Positions 1-8,710 of a DNA stretch of 23,023 nucleotides are shown here, one piece after another. A program made the translations under genes and the position numbers. The stretch's first letter is position 1. The number at the start of each line of letters is the position of its first letter. Origin of the DNA: an uncultured Altererythrobacter sp. (lineage in GTDB: Bacteria; Pseudomonadota; Alphaproteobacteria; Sphingomonadales; Sphingomonadaceae); the NCBI GenBank assembly GCA_946885545.1, contig CAMPGP010000006.1:1-23023 (forward strand), in the 5' to 3' direction. The notes under the pieces were generated by a model, which worked only from the letters and a program-made list of their open reading frames with translations, did not search any database and was not told where the DNA came from.

Positions 1-431
1 TAATAGCCGGGCTCGGCATGTTCGTCCGAATAACGCTGGCGAAAGCCCTCGCCGGGCTTTTCGATCGTTCCGGGTTCGAGCTTCAGTTCGCGCCGCGTGG
101 GCACCACGAGCACGTCGAGCATGTCGCCGATGCCGGTGCCCGAGAGGTGCGTGTGGCTGAACCCCATGATCGAGCCATCCTTCTGGTGATAGCCCGAGCA
201 GGCGTCCCAGCCGTGGGTGTTCGTATCGGGGCTCAATTGCGCCATCCCGAACGGCAGCGACGCGCCGGGGAAGGTGTGGCCGTGCCCGCCGGTGCCGATG
301 AAAAGGTTGGGCTTGCCGACGGCGAGTTCGCCGCCCCCGCCCGCGACGCGCGAGCAGCCGGCCGGGATCGCGCCGCCGAGCGCGAGCAGGCCGGTGGTGG
401 CAAGAAGCTGGCGGCGGCTGGTCGTGATCAT
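1..431 (-). CDS. GH92 alpha-mannosidase, N-terminal part (gene runs off the window start)
   Basis: Reading leftward from ATG at 431, 143 codons are visible and the frame is still open at base 1. A ribosome site, GGGAGGGG, lies a few bases upstream. The N-terminus has a Tat-type motif (SRRQLL, residues 5-10), a hydrophobic stretch and a Cys at 26 after PAG that could be a lipobox, so export and perhaps lipidation are likely. From residue 43 it shows the classic GH92 N-terminal domain: FIGTGGHGHTFPGASLPFGM (44-63), then LSPDT, GYH, and GFSHTHLSGTG (90-100). GH92 enzymes are calcium-dependent exo-alpha-mannosidases (mostly alpha-1,2 or alpha-1,3). The catalytic C-terminal half lies outside the window, so linkage specificity cannot be judged. 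It follows the GH125 gene by 13 bp and is probably co-transcribed with it. Family assignment is firm. Confidence 0.9.
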   Translation of the reverse strand, partial: MITTSRRQLLATTGLLALGGAIPAGCSRVAGGGGELAVGKPNLFIGTGGHGHTFPGASLPFGMAQLSPDTNTHGWDACSGYHQKDGSIMGFSHTHLSGTGIGDMLDVLVVPTRRELKLEPGTIEKPGEGFRQRYSDEHAEPGY

Positions 432-444
432 CGCCCCCTCCCGC

Positions 445-1878
445 TCACAGCGGCCGCGACAGCAGCGCGGGACGCTTGTCGGCGACCTCGACGATCAGCT
501 GGCCGAACAGCGCGTTGGCCCACGCGAACCAGCTGCGCGTGAAATTCTTCGGATCGTCCTTGTGGAAGCTTTCGTGCATGAAGCCGGTGCCGCCGTGCGT
601 CGTCTTGAGCCAGCGCAGGCACTGGAGGATCGTCGCATCGTCGTCGGCGTTCATCGCGCGGGTGATGATCGACATCGGCCAGATCATGTCGAGCCCGATG
701 TGCGGCCCGCCGATCCCTTCCGCCGCGGTGCCCTTGAAGAAATAGGGATTGCGATCGCTCCACGCGAGGTCGGCGGTGCGGCGGAACAGCGGATCGTTGC
801 GGTCGACCACGTCGATCAGCGCGAGGCCCGAGAGGCTCGGCACGTTGGCGTCGTCCATGAAGGCGTAGTTTCCGAAGCCGTCGATCTCGTAGGCCCAGAC
901 CTGCCCGCCCTTGCCGTCGGGGATCAGCGCGTGGGCCTTCAGCACGCCTTCGACCTCGCTCGCGAGCGCTTCGGCGTCGCGCGCCGCACCGTCGTCGCCG
1001 CGCGCCTCGCGGTGAACCTGCGCGACCTTGCGCAGCACCGAGACCGCGAACAGGTTCGACGGGATCAGGAACGGATAGAGGCAGGCATCGTCCGAGGGGC
1101 GGAACATCGAGTGGATCAGCCCGATCTTCTTCGTCGGCCGGCCATATCCGCCGAGCATCAGGCTGTCGGACGGCTGCAGCGCAGGCCGCTGGAACTTGTA
1201 CGGCCCGGGCCCGTCCATGCGCTGCTGTTCGCGGAAAGTCTTCACGGCGAGCTTCATCGCGCGCGACCAAGTGTCGTCGAACGGCGCCTTGTCCTTCGTG
1301 CGCCGCCAGTATTCGTGGCTGAGGCGCATCGGATAGCAGAGCGAATCGATCTCCCACTTCCGTTCGGCGACGCCCGGCTTCATCTCGGTCGCGTCGGTTT
1401 CCGACCATTCGAGCTTGGAGGGCGCGGTCGGGTCCTTGTCGAAGGCGTTGGCGTAGGGATCGATCAGGATGCAGCGCGCCTGGCGCTGGATCAGCCCCTG
1501 GAACAGGCGCTGGAGCTTGGGATCCTGCGCGACGAGGTGGATGTAGGGCTGCACCTGCGCCGAGCTGTCGCGCAGCCACATCGCTTCGATGTCGCCGGTG
1601 ATCACGAACGTGTCGGGCTGCCCGTCGAGCGTGCCCGTCTGCACCGTGGTGTCGAGCGTGTTGGGATAGCAGTTCTCGAACATCCACGCGAGTTCGGGAT
1701 CGGCGATCTTCGCCTTCACCCGGGCGATCTCGGCTTCGATCGCGGGGCTGGTGAAGTTTCGCTGTGCGGGCGCAGGACGCTTGCTGACGAATTGGGCGGC
1801 GCGCGCGACGCCGGGAATGCCAGCAGCGAATGCCAGCGCACCGGCACCCGCCATGAGTTCGCGTCTCGTGGGGGTCAT
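445..1878 (-). CDS. GH125 exo-alpha-1,6-mannosidase
   Basis: Glycoside hydrolase family 125, inverting exo-alpha-1,6-mannosidases that take mannose off the non-reducing end of alpha-1,6-mannan backbones. The protein has 477 residues. The start chosen is ATG 1878, preceded by GGAGAG; an upstream in-frame start at 1944 would overlap the preceding GH92 gene and add 22 non-signal residues. The N-terminus is a Tat-like signal (TRRELM at 4-9, hydrophobic to ARAAQ at about 29). Diagnostic blocks are [17 protein letters not shown] (93-109), [17 protein letters not shown] (259-275, with Asp263/Asp264 covering the expected general acid) and [12 protein letters not shown], with Glu436 as the expected general base. 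A further conserved block is [15 protein letters not shown]. The length and the whole order of blocks fit the family, so the enzyme looks intact. It starts 14 bp after the stop of the upstream GH92 gene and precedes another GH92, an arrangement expected for mannan side-chain plus backbone removal. Export to the periplasm is inferred from the signal. Confidence 0.95.
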   Translation of the reverse strand: MTPTRRELMAGAGALAFAAGIPGVARAAQFVSKRPAPAQRNFTSPAIEAEIARVKAKIADPELAWMFENCYPNTLDTTVQTGTLDGQPDTFVITGDIEAMWLRDSSAQVQPYIHLVAQDPKLQRLFQGLIQRQARCILIDPYANAFDKDPTAPSKLEWSETDATEMKPGVAERKWEIDSLCYPMRLSHEYWRRTKDKAPFDDTWSRAMKLAVKTFREQQRMDGPGPYKFQRPALQPSDSLMLGGYGRPTKKIGLIHSMFRPSDDACLYPFLIPSNLFAVSVLRKVAQVHREARGDDGAARDAEALASEVEGVLKAHALIPDGKGGQVWAYEIDGFGNYAFMDDANVPSLSGLALIDVVDRNDPLFRRTADLAWSDRNPYFFKGTAAEGIGGPHIGLDMIWPMSIITRAMNADDDATILQCLRWLKTTHGGTGFMHESFHKDDPKNFTRSWFAWANALFGQLIVEVADKRPALLSRPL

Positions 1879-1892
1879 CGTGGCTCTCCGGA

Positions 1893-4238
1893 TCACTTGC
1901 GGGCGGTCATCGAGAACGGCGCGTCGGCCTTGTCGCTGCCCCATTCCTTGTTCGGCTGCGGCCCCATGACGAAAGTCAGCGTGCCGCCCTGCTGCAGCGC
2001 TTCGCGGGTCAGGAACGTCCTGTCATGCGGCTGGCCGTTGAAGGTGGCCGACTGGATGTAGACGTTCTCGGCGCTGTTGTTCCGCGCCTCGATCGTCAGC
2101 GTCTTGCCGTTCGGCATCGTCAGATCGACGCGGTCGAACAGCGGGCTGCCGATCGCGTATTCGCCCACCGCGGGCGTGACCGGATAGAAGCCCAACGCGG
2201 AGAACACGTACCAGGCCGAAGTCTGGCCGTTGTCCTCGTCGCCCGGGTAGCCGTCGGGATCGGGCGAGTAGAGCTTCTGCATCACGTCGCGCACGTGATA
2301 CTGCGTCTTCCACGGCTGACCGGCCCAGTCGTAGAGGTAGGTCATGTGCTGGATCGGCTGGTTGCCGTGCGCATACTGGCCCATGTCGACGATCTGCATC
2401 TCGCGGATTTCGTGGATCACCTGGCCGTAATAGCTCTCGTCGTAGAGCGGCGGGGTGTCGAAGATCGAATCCAGCCGGTCGACGAACTTCTCGTCGCCGC
2501 CCATCAGGTCGATCAGCCCCTGAACGTCCTGCATCACCGACCAACTGTAGTGCAGCGAGTTGCCTTCGGTGAAGGCGTCGCCCCACTTGAGCGGGTTGAA
2601 TGGCGTCGCCCAGCTCCCGTCCTGGTTGCGGCCGCGCATCCAGCCGCTCTCCTGGTCGTAAAGCTTGCGGTAGTTCTGCGCCTGCGCGGCGTATTTCTTC
2701 GCGTCCTCGGTCTTGCCGAGCGCGGCGGCGAGCCGCGACAGCGCGAAGTCGGCGGTCGCGTATTCGAGCGTGCGCGCGGCATTCTCGTTGATGTCGACGT
2801 CGTAGGGCACGTAGCCGAGGCGGTTGTAGTATTCGACGCCTTCGCGCCCGACCGCGGTCAGCACCCGTCCGCGATCGTCGCGCGGGCGCCCTTCGGAGGT
2901 GGTCGCGTTCTTGACCATCGCTTCGTAGAGCTTCTCGACATCGAAGCCGCGCACACCATTGAGGTAGGTGTCGGCGATGATGATCGCCGAGTTCGAGCCG
3001 ATCATCACGCTGCGATGGCCGGGGCTCGCCCATTCGGGCAGCCAGCCCGATTCCTCGTAAGTGTTGACGAGGCCCTGCATCACCTTGGAATCGAATTCGG
3101 GATACATCAGCGCGAAGAAGGGGAAGACCGCGCGCCAGGTGTCCCAGAATCCGTTGTCGGTGTAGAGATAGCCGTCCTCGACCTTGCCGTTGTACGGGCT
3201 GTAGTGGACGATATCGCCCGCCTTGTTCACTTCGTGCAGCGGCCGGGGGAACAGCAGCATGCGATAGAGAGCGGAATAGAAGGTGCGCTTGTCGCGCTCG
3301 TCGGAATCGCTCACGCGAATGCGCGACAGTTCCTTTTCCCATTCCGCGCGCGCTTTGGCCTCGGTCTGATCGAAGCTGTCGCTGCCGACTTCGCGCTCGA
3401 GGTTGAGCAGCGCCTGTTCGGGGCTGATGAACGAGGAGGCGACCTTGACGCCGACCTGCGCGCCCTTTTCGGTCTCGAAGCTGACCACGGCGCCGACATG
3501 CGCGCCCTCGCTCTTGCGGTCGGCGCTGAGCTGCCAGTTCTCGTCCCAGGTGCGTGTGACGGTGAAGTCGCGGTCGAACTGGAGCACGAAGTAGTTGTGG
3601 AAGTTCTCCGGCACGCCGCCGGAATTGTTGCGCGCATAGCCGGTGATGCGGCGGCGCTCGGGATCGACGGTGACCATCGAACCTTCGTTGTAGGCGTCGA
3701 GCAGGATGTGCGCGTCGTCGCTTTCGCCGAAGGTGAAGCGGAACTGCGCCGCGCGACTGGTCGGCACGACTTCCGCTGTCACGTCGTGGTCGGCGAGATA
3801 GACCTGGTACTTGTAGGGCTTGCTCACCTCGGCCTTGTGGCTGAACCACGAGGCGCGCTCTTCCTGCTTGAGCCGCACCGGGCCGGTCATCGCCATCAGC
3901 TCGAACGCGGCGTAGTCGTTCATCCACGGGCTGGGCTGGTGGGTCTGCTTGATCCCGCTGATCTTGTAGGCGTCGTAGGTGTACCCCCAGCCGCTGCCCA
4001 TCTCGCCCGTCACCGGGGTCCAGAAGTTCATCCCCCACGGCACGGCCACCGCCGGATAGGTGTTGCCGTAGGACAGCGCGAATTCGCTATCGGTGCCCAT
4101 CAGCGGGTTGACCAGATCGACCAGCGCGAGCTCCGCCGCTGGCGCGCTCTGGGCCACGGCGGCTGCGGGAAGAACGCCGCTGGTCAGCACGAGCGCGCTG
4201 CCAGCGGCTCCGAGCGCGATGCGCCTGATCGTGTTCAA
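1893..4238 (-). CDS. GH92 exo-alpha-mannosidase, canonical type
   Basis: A 781-residue GH92 enzyme, complete. The start is TTG at 4238 (GAGGGAGAG upstream); no ATG fits the signal peptide, which runs through MNTIRRIAL and a hydrophobic core to a likely cleavage at AVA|QS (about residue 30). The N-terminal beta-sandwich begins at [17 protein letters not shown] and [14 protein letters not shown]. In the (alpha/alpha)6 barrel the expected catalytic acid is Glu558 in FTEGN, HGNQP follows at 624-628, then [13 protein letters not shown], and [22 protein letters not shown] carries Asp667 and Asp669, the DxD expected to hold the catalytic base. GH92 enzymes need calcium and remove terminal alpha-linked mannose; alpha-1,2, -1,3 and -1,4 specificities occur and cannot be told apart here. 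It lies between GH43 (21 bp upstream) and GH125 (14 bp downstream), clearly one transcription unit. Periplasmic location is inferred. Confidence 0.95.
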   Translation of the reverse strand: MNTIRRIALGAAGSALVLTSGVLPAAAVAQSAPAAELALVDLVNPLMGTDSEFALSYGNTYPAVAVPWGMNFWTPVTGEMGSGWGYTYDAYKISGIKQTHQPSPWMNDYAAFELMAMTGPVRLKQEERASWFSHKAEVSKPYKYQVYLADHDVTAEVVPTSRAAQFRFTFGESDDAHILLDAYNEGSMVTVDPERRRITGYARNNSGGVPENFHNYFVLQFDRDFTVTRTWDENWQLSADRKSEGAHVGAVVSFETEKGAQVGVKVASSFISPEQALLNLEREVGSDSFDQTEAKARAEWEKELSRIRVSDSDERDKRTFYSALYRMLLFPRPLHEVNKAGDIVHYSPYNGKVEDGYLYTDNGFWDTWRAVFPFFALMYPEFDSKVMQGLVNTYEESGWLPEWASPGHRSVMIGSNSAIIIADTYLNGVRGFDVEKLYEAMVKNATTSEGRPRDDRGRVLTAVGREGVEYYNRLGYVPYDVDINENAARTLEYATADFALSRLAAALGKTEDAKKYAAQAQNYRKLYDQESGWMRGRNQDGSWATPFNPLKWGDAFTEGNSLHYSWSVMQDVQGLIDLMGGDEKFVDRLDSIFDTPPLYDESYYGQVIHEIREMQIVDMGQYAHGNQPIQHMTYLYDWAGQPWKTQYHVRDVMQKLYSPDPDGYPGDEDNGQTSAWYVFSALGFYPVTPAVGEYAIGSPLFDRVDLTMPNGKTLTIEARNNSAENVYIQSATFNGQPHDRTFLTREALQQGGTLTFVMGPQPNKEWGSDKADAPFSMTARK

Positions 4239-4259
4239 ATCGTCTCTCCCTCTAGGCCG

Positions 4260-5309
4260 TCATTGCGGCAGCGGGCGCGGTTTCACGCCCTCGTTGGTCA
4301 TTTTCACCGGCGCGATCGTGCCGTCTTCGTTGAAGTGCATGCGGTCGATCGCGATCTGGCGATGCTCGCCCTTGTCGTCGCCGAGCGGGCGGCGGTGATA
4401 GGCGATGTACCAGTCGTCGGTACCCGGCACGTTGACCACCGAATGGTGGCCCGCGCCGCGCGCGATGCTGAAATCCTGTTCGAGGATGACGCCCTTGGGC
4501 TCGAACGGCCCGGTCGGGCTCGGCCCCATGGCATAGGCGACGCGGTAGTCCGGCCCCGTCCAGCCGCCTTCGGACCACATCAGGTAGTAGACGCCCTCGC
4601 GCTCGACCATGAACGATCCCTCGACATAGCCGGGCGGCGTGATCTCCTTGAACATCGTGCCGTCGGCGAAGGGCTCGATCGAGGTCAGGTCGTCGCCGAG
4701 GCGCGCGACGTTGCAGTGCTTCCAGCCGCCGTAATAGAGATAATGCTGGCCGTCCTTGTCGCGGAACACGAACTGGTCGATCGGCTGCGCGCCGTTGTGG
4801 AACGCATCGACCAGCGGGTTGCCGATCGCATCCGTGAACGGCCCCGCAGGGCTATCGGCGACCGCGACGCCGATCCCGCCGAGCTGGTCGTTCGACTGGA
4901 TGTCGTTGGCGCCGAAGAACAGGTAGTACTTGCCGTCCTTCTCGATCGCCGAGGGCGCCCACACGGCGTAGGCCGCCCATTCGACGTTCTCGACGTCGAG
5001 GACGTGCGAATGCTTGGTCCAGTTGACCAGGTCGGGCGAGGAGAAGGCGTTGAAGAAGGTCTGGATGTAGTACGACGGGCGCAGCGCCTTCTGCTCGCGC
5101 AGCTTCGCCTGCCGTTCGTTGAAGCGCTCCGAAACGTCGGGCACCTCGGCGTGGTCCGAATAGGTGGGGTAGATCCAGTATTGCCCATCGAACACCCGGA
5201 TTTCCGGGTCGGCGTACCAGCCGGGCACGATCGGGTTTTCGGCCCGCGCCGCAATGCCACCGAGCAGCGCACCGGCGATCCCCAGCGATGTCAGCCAGCC
5301 GCGTTTCAT
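4260..5309 (-). CDS. GH43-family five-bladed beta-propeller glycosidase
   Basis: A 349-residue protein with a Sec-type signal (MKRGWLTSLGIAGALLGG, cleavage near ARA|EN at 23). The start chosen is ATG 5309, with GGGGG and AAACG upstream; longer in-frame reading runs into the terminator region. It shows the three acidic residues of GH43: base Asp34 in YADPEIRVFDGQYWIY, pKa modulator Asp178 in PIDQFVFRDKDGQHYLYYGG, and acid Glu230 in GYVEGSFMVEREGVYYLMWSEG. WAPSAIEKDGKYYLFF (117-132) is another family block. GH43 enzymes are inverting and usually cleave alpha-L-arabinofuranosides, beta-xylosides or beta-galactosides/galactofuranosides. Which applies here cannot be read from sequence; in an alpha-mannan locus a decoration such as galactofuranose or arabinose on fungal galactomannan is a plausible guess only. 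It is the first gene after the receptor's terminator and leads the GH43-GH92-GH125-GH92 group. Confidence 0.85.
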   Translation of the reverse strand: MKRGWLTSLGIAGALLGGIAARAENPIVPGWYADPEIRVFDGQYWIYPTYSDHAEVPDVSERFNERQAKLREQKALRPSYYIQTFFNAFSSPDLVNWTKHSHVLDVENVEWAAYAVWAPSAIEKDGKYYLFFGANDIQSNDQLGGIGVAVADSPAGPFTDAIGNPLVDAFHNGAQPIDQFVFRDKDGQHYLYYGGWKHCNVARLGDDLTSIEPFADGTMFKEITPPGYVEGSFMVEREGVYYLMWSEGGWTGPDYRVAYAMGPSPTGPFEPKGVILEQDFSIARGAGHHSVVNVPGTDDWYIAYHRRPLGDDKGEHRQIAIDRMHFNEDGTIAPVKMTNEGVKPRPLPQ

Positions 5310-5355
5310 CGATCGTTTCCCCCTGCCCGCTGTGTACATGGCCTGGCCGCTCCCC

Positions 5356-5392
5356 GGAGAAAAAAGGTGGGTGGCTCCTTGCGGAGCCACCC
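5356..5392 (-). terminator. Intrinsic terminator after the TonB-dependent receptor gene
   Basis: A perfect 10-bp stem (GGGTGGCTCC / GGAGCCACCC, 5369-5378 and 5383-5392) closes a 4-nt loop that reads GCAA on the minus strand. In minus-strand reading it is followed after three bases by six T (5365-5360). It lies 34 bp beyond the receptor stop and about 47 bp before the GH43 start. Because the downstream glycosidase genes have no obvious promoter of their own, it may act as a partial terminator that sets a high receptor-to-enzyme ratio. Confidence 0.85.
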
Positions 5393-5425
5393 CGAGGGGA
5401 GGTTGAGTAGTAGCCTTGGCCGGCA

Positions 5426-8425
5426 TCAGAAGTTGTACGACAGGCCTATGTAGGCGCGGCGGCCGAAGTAGTTGGCGCGAACGAACCGGTCGTCGGTATC
5501 GTTGCCCAGATGCTGGCGCTCCTGCGACTTCGTCAGGTTGATCACCGAAGCGGTCAGCATCAGCCCGTCGAACAGCTCGTAGGACGCGTTGATGTCCACC
5601 TGCTCGTAGGGGTCGGTATAGACGTTGAGACCCGAGGCGAGCCCACCGACCACTTCGCCGCGCCGGTTGTACGAGGCGCGCAGCAGCAGCCGGTCGTTCT
5701 CGTAAAAGACCGAGGCGTTCATCTGGGTCTTCGAACTTCCGACCAGCGCCGAGGTGCCCACCTTCTCGCCGTCGAGCGTGACATCGGCGACCGAGGTGTC
5801 GTTGTAGGTGAAGTTCACCTGTGCGCCGAGGCCGAAGGGCAGCGTGTGCTGGGCGTAGAGCTCCACGCCCTGCGACACCGCGTTCGAACCGTTCGCAACC
5901 GTCGAATAGGGCTGGATCAGCACCACTTCGCCCGCGACCTCGCGCTCGACGTCGAGCACCAGCGGCACCACGAAGTCCGAGACGTCCTTGCGGAACAGCG
6001 TTGCGCCGACGACCGAGCCCGGGCGGAAGTACCACTCGATGCCGAGATCGTACTGCCATGCCGAGAACGGCTTGAGGTCGGCGTTGCCGCCGCCACCCGA
6101 CCAGCCTTCGAATTCGCCGAACTGGTCGCGGTCGAACGCGTATTCGGGGCTGCGATAGGTCAGCGAGCGCTGCGAACCCAGGTCGGAGAACGAAGGCCGC
6201 GCGATGACCTTGGCCACCGACGCGCGGATCAGCAGGTCGGGGGTCAGCTCATAGACCGCGTTCGCGCTGGGCAGGAAGTCGGTGTACGACTTGTCCTGAC
6301 GGACGCGGGTGTTGATAATCTCCTCGCGCTCGTCGAGCGGGAGAACCTGGCAGTTGCCGTCTGCGCCGATCGGCGTGTTCTCGTCGAACGGACCGCCGGG
6401 ACCATCCACGCAGTAGTCCAGCAGGTATTGCAGACGATCGGATGTGACGCCCGACTGCTTGGTGTTGGCGACCCGCAAGCCCACGTTCCCGCGGAAGCGG
6501 TCGGTTGCGAAATTCGCCTGCGCGTAGCCTGCGAACACGCGCTCGCTGATGTCGTAGACGTTGTTGGGTTCTGGCACCCTGACCGCGGGGCCATAGCGAT
6601 CGTTGATGATCTGCAGATAGCGCTCGAAGTCGATCCCGGGGAAGATATTGGCATCGAAGCCACCGGGAATGTTGTCGATCGGATCGTCGTAGAAGTAATC
6701 CGGCTCCGCCACTGCGCCCTCGGGCGTATCCTGATAGCGCACCTCGTTGGCCGCGTCGGCGTACCATTCGTTGCGCCCGGTTTCGCGGTGGATGCTGAGA
6801 TCCCGCCACTTGCCGCCGACCTGGATCGAATCGAAGAAGCTGTCGAAGCGATAGGTCATGTCGAGCTGGGCGTAGCGCTGCGAGAGCTCGCTGTTGGTGA
6901 ATCCCGACCCAGTCGAACCGATGTCGATCTGCGCGATGCCGTTGCGGATGTTTTCCTGGATCTCGGGCGAGAACTGCATGTCCACGCCGTTTTCGCCGAA
7001 GGCCCAGCCGCTGAAGAAGTTGCCGTTCTGCTCCTGACCGGTGACGGTCAGGCGAGGCTTGGCGGCAACGCCGAAGCGCATCGACGGGCCGCCGTTGGCG
7101 CTCGTCTTGCCGAACTTGGCGATGGCGTCGAAGCGGTCGGTTTCCCAGGCAACCTCGGTTTCGAACGTGTTCGAAACCTGGTCCTCGCGGCTGTAGGTGC
7201 CGGCAAGCTGGGGCGTTTCCATCGTGCACGGCGGCGTGTTGGCGAGGCATTCGGTGCCCGCCGCGGGGACTTCGAAATTGGCCGACTGGAAGATCGTGCC
7301 ACTCGGGTCGAAGGTCGGTCCGGTGAAGAAGTTGCCGTAGCCCCACTCGGGGATCTTCAGCACGTTCGAAACGAAGTCGCTGCTGTACTCGAAGCGGAAG
7401 TAGTTGCTGGTGACGGTGACGTTGTCGAACGGCTTCACCTGCATCGTCGCCTGGATGCCGAACCGCTCGCGTTCCTGGCTGAACACCTCGGAATTGACCG
7501 ATTGCGGAGCCCAGTAGCCTGAATAGTGCGTGCCATCGCGCGAGGTCACGCCTTCGCCCGGCCAGTAGGAAATCGCGTCGTCGTTCTCGAACGGATTGCC
7601 GTTCACGTCGGTGGCGGGGGAAATGACGTTGCCGTCGTCGTCGCGGTCGCTCCACCAGCGCCACGTCTCGGTATAGCTGCGCAGTTCGCGGTTGGAGCGC
7701 TTCTGGTAGACCCCGCCGACGAGGAAGCCGAGGTTCTCGGCATCGTTCTTCCACGAGACCTGCCCGGCGAGCTGCGGCTCGAATTTCTCGGTCGTGTCGG
7801 CATAGACGCCCTCGACCGAGGCGAAGCCCGACCACGCGTCGAGATCGAGCGGGCGGCGGGTGTTGAGGATGATCGAGCCGCCGACACCGCCTTCCTCGAT
7901 GCTGGCCTCGGGCGATTTGTAGACTTCGGTGCTGGCGATGAAGTTGGACGGCAGCAGGACGTAGTTGAACGAGCGCTGCGGATCGCCCGAATCCGCGCCT
8001 GCGAGGAAGTTTCCGTTGAGCAGCGTCAGCGTGAGGCCGGGCTGCAGGCCGCGGATGCTGACCCGGCTGCCTTCGCCGCCGTCGCGCGTGATGACCACCC
8101 CCGGGACGCGCTGCAGCGCATCGGCGACGTTCTTGTCGGGGAACTTGCCGATGTCCTCGGCGGTGATGACGTCGACGAAGGCCTCTGCCTCGCGCTTCTG
8201 CTCGAGTGCCTGCTCGATCGATGCGCGGTAGCCCGAGACGACGATCACGTTTTCGTCCTCGTTTGCCTCGCTCGCCGCCGCTTCGCCCGCCGGGGTCTCG
8301 TCGGCCACCTGTGCGTAAGCCGGAGCCGCGCAAAGCCCCGCTACGGCGCCCGCCGTAAGCATCAGATCGCGCACCAGCCGCTCGCGGCCGCGCACGTTCG
8401 ACGAATGGATTCCTCCTGTCCTCAT
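5426..8425 (-). CDS. TonB-dependent outer-membrane receptor for glycans (Xanthomonas/Caulobacter type)
   Basis: A 999-residue outer-membrane active transporter, expected to import oligosaccharides released from the target glycan using TonB/ExbBD energy. The start chosen is ATG 8425, preceded by GGAGAGGG five bases upstream; an in-frame start at 8488 would add 21 residues before the signal. The signal peptide ends near AYA|QV (38). NVIVVSG (about 59-65) is a TonB-box-like segment. The plug domain follows: ITAEDIGKFPDKNVADALQ, RVPGVVITRDGG, SRVSIRGL, and VYKSPEASIEEGGVGGSI, which are hallmarks of the large carbohydrate-associated receptors of sphingomonads, Caulobacter and Xanthomonas. A beta-barrel follows, ending in GLSYNF with the terminal aromatic needed for outer-membrane insertion. 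There is no SusD-like partner gene, as is normal outside Bacteroidota. It has its own control region upstream and a terminator downstream. Substrate is inferred from the mannosidase neighbours. Confidence 0.95.
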   Translation of the reverse strand: MRTGGIHSSNVRGRERLVRDLMLTAGAVAGLCAAPAYAQVADETPAGEAAASEANEDENVIVVSGYRASIEQALEQKREAEAFVDVITAEDIGKFPDKNVADALQRVPGVVITRDGGEGSRVSIRGLQPGLTLTLLNGNFLAGADSGDPQRSFNYVLLPSNFIASTEVYKSPEASIEEGGVGGSIILNTRRPLDLDAWSGFASVEGVYADTTEKFEPQLAGQVSWKNDAENLGFLVGGVYQKRSNRELRSYTETWRWWSDRDDDGNVISPATDVNGNPFENDDAISYWPGEGVTSRDGTHYSGYWAPQSVNSEVFSQERERFGIQATMQVKPFDNVTVTSNYFRFEYSSDFVSNVLKIPEWGYGNFFTGPTFDPSGTIFQSANFEVPAAGTECLANTPPCTMETPQLAGTYSREDQVSNTFETEVAWETDRFDAIAKFGKTSANGGPSMRFGVAAKPRLTVTGQEQNGNFFSGWAFGENGVDMQFSPEIQENIRNGIAQIDIGSTGSGFTNSELSQRYAQLDMTYRFDSFFDSIQVGGKWRDLSIHRETGRNEWYADAANEVRYQDTPEGAVAEPDYFYDDPIDNIPGGFDANIFPGIDFERYLQIINDRYGPAVRVPEPNNVYDISERVFAGYAQANFATDRFRGNVGLRVANTKQSGVTSDRLQYLLDYCVDGPGGPFDENTPIGADGNCQVLPLDEREEIINTRVRQDKSYTDFLPSANAVYELTPDLLIRASVAKVIARPSFSDLGSQRSLTYRSPEYAFDRDQFGEFEGWSGGGGNADLKPFSAWQYDLGIEWYFRPGSVVGATLFRKDVSDFVVPLVLDVEREVAGEVVLIQPYSTVANGSNAVSQGVELYAQHTLPFGLGAQVNFTYNDTSVADVTLDGEKVGTSALVGSSKTQMNASVFYENDRLLLRASYNRRGEVVGGLASGLNVYTDPYEQVDINASYELFDGLMLTASVINLTKSQERQHLGNDTDDRFVRANYFGRRAYIGLSYNF

Positions 8426-8445
8426 TTTGACCCTCTCCATGGTCG

Positions 8446-8461
8446 AGGGGCTCTTGCCCCT
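8446..8461 (-). other. Small hairpin in the receptor mRNA leader
   Basis: A 6-bp perfect stem AGGGGC / GCCCCT with a 4-nt loop sits about 10 nt before the ribosome site of the receptor gene. It could modulate translation or mRNA stability, but a stem this short can arise by chance in GC-rich DNA. Confidence 0.3.
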
Positions 8462-8528
8462 GCTTGTTATCCGGCGCCCACCGGCCACCGGCTCCCGGAC
8501 CCCTTGGCCCTGATCGCACCCAATTCAG

Positions 8529-8550
8529 ATTATAAAAAACAATTTGTCAA
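8529..8550 (-). promoter_or_regulatory. Candidate promoter of the receptor gene
   Basis: In a strikingly AT-rich island inside GC-rich DNA, the minus strand has a perfect TATAAT (8534-8529) and a perfect TTGACA (8550-8545). They are separated by only 10 bp, shorter than the usual 16-18, so the pair is probably not a standard sigma-70 promoter as it stands. TATAAT is the likelier real element, placing the transcript start near 8522 and leaving a leader of about 100 nt. TTGACA lies inside the putative operator. Confidence 0.5.
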
Positions 8551-8556
8551 ATAAAT
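8541..8556. promoter_or_regulatory. Putative operator, copy 1 (upstream of the receptor)
   Basis: The centre ATTTGTCAAAT (8542-8552) is an 11-bp palindrome. Read on the minus strand the site is ATTTATTTGACAAATT, which matches the site at 15410-15426 in all 16 positions except for one missing base at the centre. It abuts the candidate -10 element, so a bound repressor would block transcription. The ROK regulator encoded at 16883-18121 is the only transcription factor in the window and the natural candidate. Confidence 0.6.
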
Positions 8557-8710
8557 CTTGGAACCTTTGCGAGGGATCGTTCCGGAACTGCGCTAACCGT
8601 CTGGGAAACATGCAAATTGTCCGCATTTCGTGACCGCTTGCGATACCGAGGCGATCCTGTGTGCGGACCCGGAACGGGTCTCGCATCGGCAAGTACGCCA
8701 CGCTCACGAA

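Noticed and set aside
217..5453. Very long plus-strand open frames (for example 217-2061 and 2025-5453) opposite the GH125, GH92 and GH43 genes
   Set aside because: Their translations are Arg/Ala/Val/Asp-rich with no family motif, no ribosome site and no domain pattern, whereas the minus strand gives complete enzymes with catalytic residues. They are antisense shadows of GC-rich codons.
8666..8680. GACCCG/CGGGTC hairpin after the GH2 gene as a terminator
   Set aside because: The stem is only 6 bp with a 3-nt loop and is not followed by a T-tract in minus-strand reading; too weak to call.
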